In this document: positions 57,801 to 64,000 of the stretch, one piece after another
Layout: every line of letters begins with the position of its first letter
Position numbering within the stretch: the first letter of the stretch is position 1
Origin: Notospermus geniculatus
Taxonomy: Eukaryota; Nemertea; Pilidiophora; Heteronemertea; Lineidae
Direction: 5' to 3'
Length of the DNA: 64,000 nucleotides
Assembly: GCA_002633025.1 (NCBI GenBank)
Contig: NMRB01000350.1
Location: 363,578-427,577 of the forward strand
Made by a program: the position numbers and the translations under genes
The notes under the pieces: model-generated
What the model saw: the letters and a program-made list of their open reading frames with translations, nothing else
Told to the model about the DNA's origin: nothing
Databases searched by the model: none

Positions 57801-60626
57801 AGTATACATGTCCCTTCTGAATACGAGCAGTTCCACGGATTTGGTATGAATTCATGAATTCATTGGTAATTCATGATATTGCATTACGATACGATTCTGT
57901 GTCTACTTTGACTTTAAAATGCATTCCCATTGCATGTCTGCATGTATTGAACGACCATTACCAGGTGACAGCACGCATCACCTCGTACCGGTAGATCATT
58001 GATCCACGCTGCCATTTGTGTCCACGCAAAGATATTCTTCACAGCGTCATTGATGAGAAGTCGACGTTACATGTCATTATTGCGCTTTTTTACGCAGCTG
58101 CCAACGCCCACCGTGTGATATCACCACTTGGTGTGTCTCTCCTCATCATTAGCGATTGGGATCGATGTAAACAAACTGGCACCCACTGTCAGTAGGACCC
58201 GACACCAATGTTCACAGTGACTGGGATTGGGTATTTTTATTCATTTGGACCTCTAACTGTTGTACAAGGAAGACTTTCAATCATGAACAGCATCTGATGG
58301 TCGAAAGCGTGTCCTTTGGAGGTTCTTACTGTAAATATCCCAACAAGAAGGGCCAGTGAACACAGACTGCAGTGCCAGTGGGCGACTGCCGTAGGTGACC
58401 ACCGTCGCCCTATGCAGAAGGTATGTTCAGTTAGTTTGGCTATTCACAGACGGCGCCCTAATCGAAATCAGGGGATTCCCCGTGAACGGGGAACGGGAAA
58501 CTTGGCAGTGTGGCGTACAACAATCTGGGAAACTTGGCAGTGAAGAGTTAATGGCAATTGCTTGGCAAATCCCCCATCGATTACCTTTCTGGCTCAGAGT
58601 TACCTTCTAGAAAGCTGTACTGGCCAGAAAATAAGAGAAGATATGTCCTTGAGATGAGATGAGATACCCAAGATGATAAAGTGTGGGCTACCTGTACCTA
58701 GCACCCTATCCATCATTTGAGCCCACCTCCAAGTGACCTTTAAACTATAAACATGAGATTCTCCTCATGGTCAGATACTCTGCCCTTTGTTATTATCAAT
58801 ATCTATCTATCGGTATCTATATAAGACAATGAGATGTATGATCTATACCTCTTGTCTGAAGTCATAATTGACGGATCAATTAGTTTAAACGGAAATGTTT
58901 TGCTGCCCACAACTCCGTACGTTTTGAACTGGTCACGTTTGAACATCAGACAAGATATTATGGTAAACATTAAGTCCCTCGACTGGGCTTTGAAATGCAG
59001 ATCAATGGATTGCCAATCAAATGATCCACTGATTGAACTATTGGATTTTTGTGATTTTATGAACTTTTATAGCACAATATCAAGTGCAAAAGTGTTGGTG
59101 TGTCTGCTGTGTCAGGCAGACTTTCAGGAATGCATCACCTATGAAATGAAGTGCCTCCCAGACATCCCGAACTCGCATAAGGTCATTGATCAGTCTCGGA
59201 TTCAAATACTAAAGATATTTCCTCCCCTACCAATCGTAGAACCTACACCATTGTAAAAGAGAGAACTGATATCTATTCAATAAATTATTACAATCATGTT
59301 TTCTCCCGTTTTTCATTAAAAGTACTGAATGACAGGTGTCAGTTTTGATTGGTCGGCTATGCAAAATTTGACAGGCTGGTCAATGCGCCAACTAGAGTTT
59401 GTATTGTCACAACGTGACGTCTATTAAAAGACTGACAGGTGGGTTATTTTTAACTCTCTTGTAATGCGTAATAATCCTTCGGTGGTCCAGTGGGGATTGT
59501 TGAGGATTCCCGACGCCAAGATTTGATAGGTTGGCAATAGTGAAGTTGATAAGTCAATATGCTGGACCAACAGAGAGCTAACATCCTGTGTAGTGATCGC
59601 TCAAATGGCAGAGTGTCAAAGAGCAGTATGTTTCATATGAATTAACCTTCACAAACTGGGACAAATTTCACTGTAAATTGCTACTGCATCAAACTGCCCT
59701 ATATCTAAAATCTATGATTGATACATTATTGACAATCAGTAGGCTTTCGTTGAAAGGTGGTAGGCCTACATTCAACTGGTGGTTTATATGAGCCATACCC
59801 TCTGGTTGCAAATTATGAGGTGATATACCCGGTAGAGCTGGGCTGAATGGTGACATAGGGGAGGGAGCGCAAAAGAAACCCTGATAACCTCCACTTGGGA
59901 TGTTGGCCTCAGCAGCTATCATCATGTTAGTCGCGTGCCTAGAGCAAATACTGCTGATGCAAAAACTAAAATTCTCACGAAAGATTTCATCAAACTGAGC
60001 AGTTAAATCGAAAAAACGCACAATAAATTTTACAAACTTCTTGTCTGAGTCAAATTGTTACAAGATTATTGATGAAGTGCCATCTAAACCTGTTTGGTGA
60101 GACATTCCTGGCGGCAAATCTCATTCAGAAGTGAGCAATGTTTGATCAGGAATAAAGATCTTGTCATCAGAACGTGTAGATTTGACATCATGCGAAATGC
60201 AACTTGAGATTTTAATCTGTGGAACTCAGAGCTGCATTTCATAGCCATATTTGAAGAACTTAAAGTGTAGGCCTACGTGTCCATTTCATGATCTTAAAGG
60301 TGTTCTCAAAATGGAGGGTCTGTCTTGGACGTCCTTCCCTAGACCACGGCCTGATTTCCTGAAATAGCTAACATCTCGTGATCAGCTGCTGAATGGACTG
60401 TCAGACTCAGGGGGTGGTGCAGTGGACACATCGGCACCTATTACCCCCGAGGTTGCAGGTTTGACTCCTGCTCAGGCCCACTCTTTGCTTTTCGAGCCTT
60501 ACTCGCCTACAGTTTCCAAGATGAAAGACATGAATGGTATACGTTGATACTCACAGTCGCTCGAGACTATCAAGTCCCAGGAAGGCGCCCGCTTCGATCT
60601 CGGTTATCTTGTTCTTGCTCAGATCC
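39761..60626 (-). CDS. ADGRA3: Adhesion GPCR A group (ADGRA3/GPR125-like), 5'-incomplete gene
   Basis: Thirteen exons in transcript order: 60626-60555, 56602-56531, 55938-55778, 47039-46471, 46079-45936, 44918-44824, 44369-44153, 43961-43763, 43612-43508, 43359-43140, 42910-42725, 42487-40182, 39825-39761. Every junction is GT-AG and in phase. The domain order is LRRs, LRRCT, Ig, hormone-receptor motif, GAIN with GPS, 7TM, long tail and PDZ ligand. This is the unique architecture of vertebrate GPR124/GPR125, which act in Wnt and planar-polarity signalling (established knowledge). Invertebrates usually have one ancestral gene, so the A3 label means A2/A3-like. The signal peptide, LRRNT and first LRRs are not found up to 64000 and probably lie beyond. 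Further 72-bp LRR exons inside the 4-kb intron cannot be excluded, though none was seen. Confidence 0.93.
40182..42487 (-). CDS. ADGRA3: ADGRA exon: TM4-TM7 and long cytoplasmic tail
   Basis: 2306 bp. Counting from the Met at 42483: a proline-rich second intracellular loop (residues 10-26), TM4 about 28-48, a Cys in ECL2 at 59, TM5 about 67-91, TM6 about 145-167, TM7 about 178-202. A tail of some 560 residues follows, longer than I recall for human GPR125. The tail has a basic WERKRRHQARRDH patch, Pro-rich stretches, a His/Arg-rich segment, and an acidic SSSSSDDDD run before the end. Read without splicing, the frame stops right after EASK at 40174. A strong GTAAGT donor begins at 40181, and the coding sequence continues in the 39825 exon. 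Confidence 0.94.
42725..42910 (-). CDS. ADGRA3: ADGRA exon: TM2 and TM3
   Basis: 186 bp encoding KKLKHSVVNICLCILIL (TM2) and ACQIIGIIIHYFSISTLFW (TM3). The ACQ..GIxxHYxxxxTxxW pattern is that of GPR125. Phase 2 at both ends. Confidence 0.92.
43140..43359 (-). CDS. ADGRA3: ADGRA exon: GPS motif and TM1
   Basis: 220 bp. GIGGWLTNGC and IHCSHLTNFGVM form the GPS with its two Trp/Cys landmarks. The HLT tripeptide needed for autoproteolysis of adhesion GPCRs is present. The tethered-agonist stretch TNFGVMQVL follows. TM1 is FIMEPVVYAGSLVCVICMM. Phase 2 end. Confidence 0.92.
43508..43612 (-). CDS. ADGRA3: ADGRA exon: GAIN domain
   Basis: 105 bp encoding APVENLTTPIIIRLQVAQ and YWPVYWDFNAN. The final WDF leads directly into the GPS exon (Asn codon split across the junction). 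One N-glycosylation sequon, NLT. Confidence 0.88.
43763..43961 (-). CDS. ADGRA3: ADGRA exon: GAIN domain
   Basis: 199 bp encoding ASITLPSPLLQ, FKVQFIVYKNARLFP and the NVISSKI end. It corresponds to the beta-rich GAIN-B part (SIQLPPSLF, KLQLIAFRNGKLFP in the family). Phase 0 start, phase 1 end. Confidence 0.88.
44153..44369 (-). CDS. ADGRA3: ADGRA exon: GAIN domain
   Basis: 217 bp, MVQVIEHLPNIL through SFSGMTCSI and FRCHDLDDKAIFDEK. The GMTC motif and the later FRC cysteine are those of the GAIN domain in GPR124/125. Phase 0 end. Confidence 0.88.
44824..44918 (-). CDS. ADGRA3: ADGRA exon: GAIN domain
   Basis: 95 bp encoding IVDVMLDIIS through AQKTHQACS, matching the DVMVDIASN...AKACSR segment of the family. 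Phase 0 start, phase 2 end completing an Arg codon. Acceptor TTTGTTCTTCAG, donor GTAGAT, slightly off consensus. Confidence 0.85.
45295..45870 (+). pseudogene. Decayed or unrecognised coding sequence antisense in ADGRA intron
   Basis: Two + strand frames in different registers (45295-45651 and from about 45738 onward) have protein-like composition. The first carries three units of HEKPE..PPQGP. The second reads SYKAFVSMDGKGMC and then MKRIVGEFC, and meets a possible donor (CGCCAA followed by GTGAGT) at about 45871. Stops separate the two. No family is recognised. It could be a transposon-derived remnant or exons of a nested gene. The downstream part of the second frame is simply antisense to the GAIN exon. 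Confidence 0.25.
45477..45592. repeat. 39-bp tandem repeat, three units
   Basis: Units at 45477-45515, 45516-45554 and 45555-45592, each containing CACCCCAGGGGCCT. The 39-bp period is a multiple of three, so on the + strand each unit adds 13 residues. Confidence 0.9.
45936..46079 (-). CDS. ADGRA3: ADGRA exon: start of GAIN domain
   Basis: 144 bp, phase 0 at both ends. It encodes LNQTNVYSKAIHLRQYI and then LDIIYLSDIIGKF, corresponding to the helical GAIN-A start of GPR125. The acceptor CTCTTTCCAGCTTCAG was preferred over an internal AG because it keeps the conserved LNxTN start. No long frame marks this exon; it was found from the required phase and the family pattern. Confidence 0.85.
46166..46388. 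mobile_element. hAT-like MITE with CAGTGGCGGATCC ends
   Basis: Begins CAGTGGCGGATCCAGG and ends CCTTGGATCCGCCACTG, 223 bp, with poly-G and poly-C runs inside. TTTCC flanks both sides (46161-46165 and 46389-46393). This terminus is widespread among animal non-autonomous hAT-type elements (recalled, not searched). It sits in the intron between the HormR exon and the first GAIN exon. Confidence 0.75.
46471..47039 (-). CDS. ADGRA3: ADGRA exon: Ig domain and hormone-receptor motif
   Basis: 569 bp in one exon. The Ig part shows VVFQGDELPFEC as the first cysteine strand, VVWFREGK with the core Trp, and SGIWTCQVQTP with the second cysteine. It is followed by HormR: LHCP, WFEWPKT, EHVCETG, AYYTC, GKWVN, MQCQY. 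This matches the arrangement in GPR124/125. The 8.7-kb intron upstream is the largest seen in the gene. Confidence 0.93.
47409..47690. repeat. Degenerate tandem repeat, about 94-bp unit
   Basis: Three units start near 47409, 47503 and 47597, each with CAAATCATACTGGCAA-like sequence, a poly-T run, ACCAGG and a TTCACACA-like word. The repeated ACCAGG after poly-T mimics splice acceptors, but no coding follows. Confidence 0.65.
55650..55735. repeat. 33-bp tandem repeat, three units
   Basis: Unit of the form AAGGAGTACATCCAGAAGG, followed by ATGACTTTGT. It lies just downstream of the LRRCT exon donor, inside the intron. Confidence 0.75.
55778..55938 (-). CDS. ADGRA3: ADGRA exon: LRR C-terminal cap
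   Basis: 161 bp. It contains NLLMCDCHLQWIVKWA, the conserved CxC-x2-W of LRRCT caps, then two more cysteines (NTRCAFP and ELHC). Acceptor TTGTCTTTCTTCACAG, donor GTAAGT. Phase 1 at the end completes an Asn codon with the Ig exon. The cap closes the LRR solenoid next to the Ig domain. Confidence 0.92.
56531..56602 (-). CDS. ADGRA3: ADGRA exon: leucine-rich repeat
   Basis: Another 72-bp repeat exon (DLSENDLGSV, then NASMFTGLAKVTKL), acceptor TTTCTCTTTGCAG, donor GTAAGT. It joins in phase to the 60555 exon upstream and to the LRR C-cap exon downstream. Confidence 0.9.
56679..56797. mobile_element. MITE with CCCATATTCGTAAAACC ends
   Basis: The left end CCCATATTCGTAAAACCCTT and right end AAGGTTTTATGAATATGGG are inverted copies, with GCTAGGCTTA / TAAGCTAGC inside. 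About 119 bp, noncoding, 77 bp upstream of an LRR exon acceptor in transcript terms. Confidence 0.7.
58834..59256 (+). CDS. Hypothetical 140-residue ORF nested in ADGRA intron
   Basis: An intronless + strand frame opposite to ADGRA. It has varied, protein-like composition with seven cysteines, including CLLCQADFQEC, and ends PPLPIVEPTPL. TATATAAG lies at about 58817, too close to the ATG for a normal leader, and AATAAA at 59279-59284 follows the stop by 23 bp. No family is recognised. It could be a terminal exon, a retrocopy fragment, or chance. Confidence 0.3.
   Translation: MYDLYLLSEVIIDGSISLNGNVLLPTTPYVLNWSRLNIRQDIMVNIKSLDWALKCRSMDCQSNDPLIELLDFCDFMNFYSTISSAKVLVCLLCQADFQECITYEMKCLPDIPNSHKVIDQSRIQILKIFPPLPIVEPTPL
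60405..60490 (+). repeat. tRNA-derived SINE-like segment
   Basis: GGTGGTGCAGTGG resembles an A box, and GGTTTGACTCC, about 45 bp later, is close to the B-box consensus GGTTCGANTCC. The anticodon arm is not convincing, so it is called a SINE relic and not a tRNA gene. Confidence 0.45.
60555..60626 (-). CDS. ADGRA3: ADGRA exon: leucine-rich repeat
   Basis: Exactly 72 bp, phase 2 at both ends, encoding one repeat: DLSKNKITEI, then EAGAFLGLDSLERL. The acceptor is ATCTTTCCAG and the donor GTGAGT. One-repeat 72-bp exons are typical of LRR receptor genes. It is the most 5' exon found in the window. Confidence 0.9.
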
Positions 60627-62088
60627 CTGGAAAGATAAAGATATGACAAATCAATCACTAAGCCCATCAATATCCATCTGTCAAAAGGTCGGGGAACGTG
60701 CAGCGTGGGGGAAACCGTGCTGTCACTACGATGCCATGAACACAATGTTTGTATAATGGAAAGTTCCTCTCTATGGGGACACCTTTGGGACAGCCCGGCA
60801 CTGTCCTTGATTGAGAAGTGTCCTCAATACACAGTGAAATGAGTGTTTAAACACGGGTGGTACAAAAACATTCCTAACTCGATAATTTCTCTCCCGTGAT
60901 AAATTTTCCGATCATTATTCTGCATGGACGAGACTTGTCACTGTCGATTGGTCACAAAATCCATCTTCCTGAAAACCAAGACCAATGAACGGAAACATTC
61001 TGATCATTTGATCATCGATATTCGGCTTTACATCGGAAAAAACAAAATACCCATGGCCCAAAAGGTATGAAGCGTCATACTGTTCAGAAGCTCAGCAAAT
61101 GAGGTTGGACTTCGACTTCCTATATCACATGAAAGTGCTCCTGACATGGCTGATTTTTCAAACTTTCGGCATAGTCAACTTTATAGAATATTTGTGCCAA
61201 ATCCATAAAACGTCCGAGATACCAATCTTCGCACGTTTTTCAATCCAGAGGTGACACGTAATATAATATTACGAATCTTCCAGAAAAAATTACTCATTCA
61301 GCTGTGAAAAATATCAATATTTTTGCAGGCTCATAAATACCGGCAGCAATAATAGTCACTGAAGACACTGCCGTGAAAAAAATGAGGCAATATCTGTTAT
61401 TTTTTGACAATATCTCGGTATCAAATTTGCGTAATACGGATGTGCCCGCAGGCCGACATTCGGTCGCATAATGAACAAATCGCAATCGGCATCTTCGCAA
61501 ATCAATGTAACATTGAATGAACTTGGTGAATAAGAACGCTGGGGTATACCCCGAGTGTTATTATCCACAAAGCATAACTCTGCTCCCGGCGATGATTCCG
61601 CATTGAAAGAAAACCGGTACAGCCACGGTTCATCATTCGTTATGTCATCAATTTTGTCCAATGAATTGGAAAAAGCGTACAATAATAGTTTCCTGGATTA
61701 TAAGCGCCCGAGGCTGTAGGATGAGCAGTACAATGAACAGGTGATCTCCTCAGAAAGCCGAAGTATTGGGTTACTTTGTATCAATATTTTCACCATTGCC
61801 ATAGCCTAGGGACATTTTCTGAAAGTTAGATTATAGAAGAAAAGTTGCCTTTAACACTCATTCAAGCAACATGAAGGCTCAACGAACTGTCGCATTCTTA
61901 AGAGAATCCTTGAGTTCAATTCAGACAAAATGGGAAGTAGCACCAACCCAGTTGTGATGAAAAATGTAGTCAACTGGTCATGCATGTCAGCACTTCACTC
62001 CACACAGTCGTGGGTTTGTGGTCCCAGGAAAATCTAGCACCAGTTTGATGCCTGGTCATCAGGTCCATGTCTCAAAAGTGGGAGGGGG

Positions 62089-62231
62089 CAGTGTTTCTGC
62101 CACAGGAATTTTTTTAAGGGAGGGACAAAGTGAAAATTCGACAGAATTCCTGGTCAAAAACACATACCGGTATTTTGAGTAATTTTACTGTTTATGGGGG
62201 ACATCCCACCCCCCCTCTGGCAGAAACACTG
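62089..62231. mobile_element. MITE with CAGTGTTTCTGCCA ends
   Basis: Begins CAGTGTTTCTGCCA and ends TGGCAGAAACACTG, 143 bp, in G-rich flanks that may hide the target duplication. The terminus resembles hAT-type elements. Noncoding. Confidence 0.65.
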
Positions 62232-62892
62232 GGGGGGGGGGGTCACCTGTACCAGCAGAGTACAGATCTTTCTGGAGAACCGGGTTTCCTTCACCACTTC
62301 TTTTACATTATCCGATACTCTCGCAGTTATATTTGAAGTTCAGTACTTCATTCAACATTTTTATCTATGCAGCAAACACGGCCTTGAAATTCTCATATTT
62401 CTAGGAGTTCATCCCATAACTGCCCAAAGCAATAACAATACAAAAATTTCAGTTCATTGCCATTGCCATCACATGACACAAGATCAAGATATAAAAAAAA
62501 CAACTTTTTTTCGCATTTACATCGATCAAGTTATGATGTTGATGTTATTGCTGTTCTGTACTGCAACTGACAAAAAAACACAACTTTTTTATTGGGGAAA
62601 ATACATTGACTTTAGCTACTGGTACTTGTTTATTGAGTATCTTTAAAGGTATATCAAATGTCTTAACCCTTTTTGGACCAGAATACCTGCCAGATTTCTA
62701 TTTTTACCAGCAATGGTCCAAAACACATTAGATAACAACTAGACTTCCACATTGTCCAAGGGGAGACCACAGGGACTTGAAGCAAAAGTTGTGTGATTGT
62801 ATGCACCCCAAGAAAACTTGGGGTGCATACCTAGGGGCGTGTGTTGTCCGTCGAGGGTGCCAATAGTACTCTCTCTGATCATAATAAACATA

Positions 62893-63049
62893 CAGTGGAA
62901 CCTCCCTTAACGGACACCTCTGCCAGGAGGACACCTCTCTAATCAGGACACCAATGTTCAGTCCCAAACTGGTCATTTCTATTCATTTCAACCTCTGTAA
63001 TCAGGACACCTCTCAATTAAGGACAGCATTTGTCANCCATCGAGAGGTT
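62893..63049. mobile_element. CAGTGGAACCTC-family element, right end damaged
   Basis: The left terminus CAGTGGAACCTCCCTTAACG is intact. The interior repeats GGACACCTCT and TTCAGTCCC. The right end reaches GAGAGGTT but lacks CCACTG. Relative of 36679-36849; a third fragment starts near 48658. Confidence 0.65.
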
Positions 63050-64000
63050 GTTGATTACACTATATTTGTCGCGCAACGTCGGCCGTGCATTCATTCTCTA
63101 TTGCAAGGCAGCCAGCTTCAAATATTTCATGTGTATCAGGTACTTAGGAAAACGTACAGCATCTTCTTCAAGCTTGTGCCAAGAAATAAGACCCTGATCA
63201 GGAAGCTTTTAGAAAACATAAGCCTGCAACCCAATCCACCTTGTCCCACCTGTTATAACTGGAGGTTGCTGAACTGAAGTGTTCATTACAACATGAGTAT
63301 GTACAGCAAATTGTACTATAAGTTTTGATCCCACACCATGCAATGATGCATACACCTTCTGAGGTGTGGCTCAATGGGCACTCAGTCGCAGCACAGAAAG
63401 CTGAGGTAAATGACAGATAAATGGTCCCAGTGAATAGAAGTTTGTCTTCTTTTGTAGAGGAAAACCTATAATATTGAATCCCACAAAGGTTGTCTCAGGC
63501 TACAGATTTGGAAATACCCAGCAAATCTTAGGTTGGCTGCCAGCAAAAACAACTGCAATACCCTTCTCCTCACACAGCTGCAGTGGAACTCCATGTCCGT
63601 ACATGAAGGGAAGTCTCCACAAGTACATCACCGCATAAATCATGCAAATTTAATGAAACAATTTGTTATCTCTCAGGATATGTACAACTTCACAACCCCA
63701 GGGACAAACTACTCCATCTCGACGGCTTAAATTGCCATCACACGGCAGCCACAAATCCTACGATTGATGACCAAGGGCAGCCAATCAAGTTACATGTGAC
63801 ATGCCCAGAATGAACACTGGTGGTATGTTCAGAGAGAGTAGTGCTTCCTGAAGGGACCTGAAGACTGAAGAGGACAGGTACCAGTACTGTAGCCAACGCC
63901 ATTGGCTCAAAGCATGTCATATCCAAAGCAGGCAATGGTGGCGTCGTTGTTGTCATTGGTGGGTGGTGTCGTTGTCGGTGGCGGTGGGTGGTGGTGGTGG

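Larger units (their letters stand above)
56603..60554 (-). other. ADGRA 4-kb intron between LRR exons
   Basis: Holds an inverted-repeat element (56679-56797), the + strand ORF 58834-59256, and a stretch at 57580-58150 with TCF-type CTTTGAT words at 57623 and 57672 and a FOX-type GTAAACA near 58166. No additional LRR exon was detected by reading the - strand for 72-bp repeats. Confidence 0.55.
60627..64000 (-). other. 5' intron of ADGRA to window end
   Basis: No further LRR or signal-peptide exon was found on the - strand, so the upstream exons should lie beyond 64000. It contains DNA-transposon remnants (62089-62231 and 62893-63049), a hairpin at 62799-62830 (GTATGCACCCCAAG and its inverse), a single ambiguous base near 63036 and a GGTGGT microsatellite at the end. 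A 108-codon - strand frame at 61356-61682 (VTLICEDADCDLF) is unrecognised. Confidence 0.55.

Noticed and set aside
59689-60021. 110-codon minus-strand frame, proline-rich, in the LRR intron
   Set aside because: Considered as a missing receptor exon, but it has no LRR pattern, no matching phase and no clear splice sites.
60405-60490. tRNA gene
   Set aside because: A- and B-box-like words are present, but no proper cloverleaf or anticodon loop can be drawn; a SINE relic fits better.
63738-64000. Thr/Pro-rich minus-strand frame at the window end
   Set aside because: It comes from the GGTGGT microsatellite.

Overview
This is animal nuclear DNA: intron-rich genes with GT-AG splice sites, AT-rich introns, many short inverted-repeat transposons, and two assembly gaps (N runs at 225-623 and 32698-33097). 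The palindromes TAGGCCTA and TACCGGTA recur throughout. Together with the proteins, this suggests a marine invertebrate deuterostome, most likely an echinoderm or a relative; the species assignment is inference only.

Two conserved genes lie tail to tail. (1) ARMH3 (C10orf76/UPF0668, a Golgi armadillo-like helical protein) is on the + strand. A complete 19-exon copy with a 695-codon reading frame runs from 25328 to 32367. A second copy, at about 11675-17520, keeps the 3' part of exon 5 and exons 6-19 but has no exons 1-4. (2) An adhesion GPCR of the A group (ADGRA3/GPR125-like) is on the - strand from 60626 down to 39761. Thirteen exons join in phase: two LRR exons, LRRCT, Ig plus hormone-receptor domain, GAIN, GPS/TM1, TM2-3, TM4-7 with a long tail, and a small last exon ending in a PDZ ligand. 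Its first exons (signal peptide and N-terminal LRRs) are not visible and probably lie beyond 64000.

Layout: 1-948 gap and flank; 949-1978 block A (upstream region of ARMH3); 1979-11674 block X, present in the first copy only, packed with repeats and a PHD-finger fragment; 11675-about 22898 block B (ARMH3 exons 5'-19 and downstream); 22899-23611 spacer with a duplicated CRE/CCAAT module; 23612-24568 block A'; 24569-26580 block Y (ARMH3 exons 1-5); 26581-about 35470 block B'; 35470-39760 intergenic; 39761-64000 ADGRA gene.

The A-X-B / A'-Y-B' arrangement is either a real partial tandem duplication or, perhaps more likely, two haplotypes placed head to tail by the assembler. By eye, the shared ARMH3 exons differ at five positions, all synonymous, so the truncated copy is not drifting like an old pseudogene. 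The paired copies also show filled and empty sites for two mobile elements and length changes at several minisatellites. I found no bacterial-type features, CRISPR arrays, rRNA genes or confident tRNA genes.
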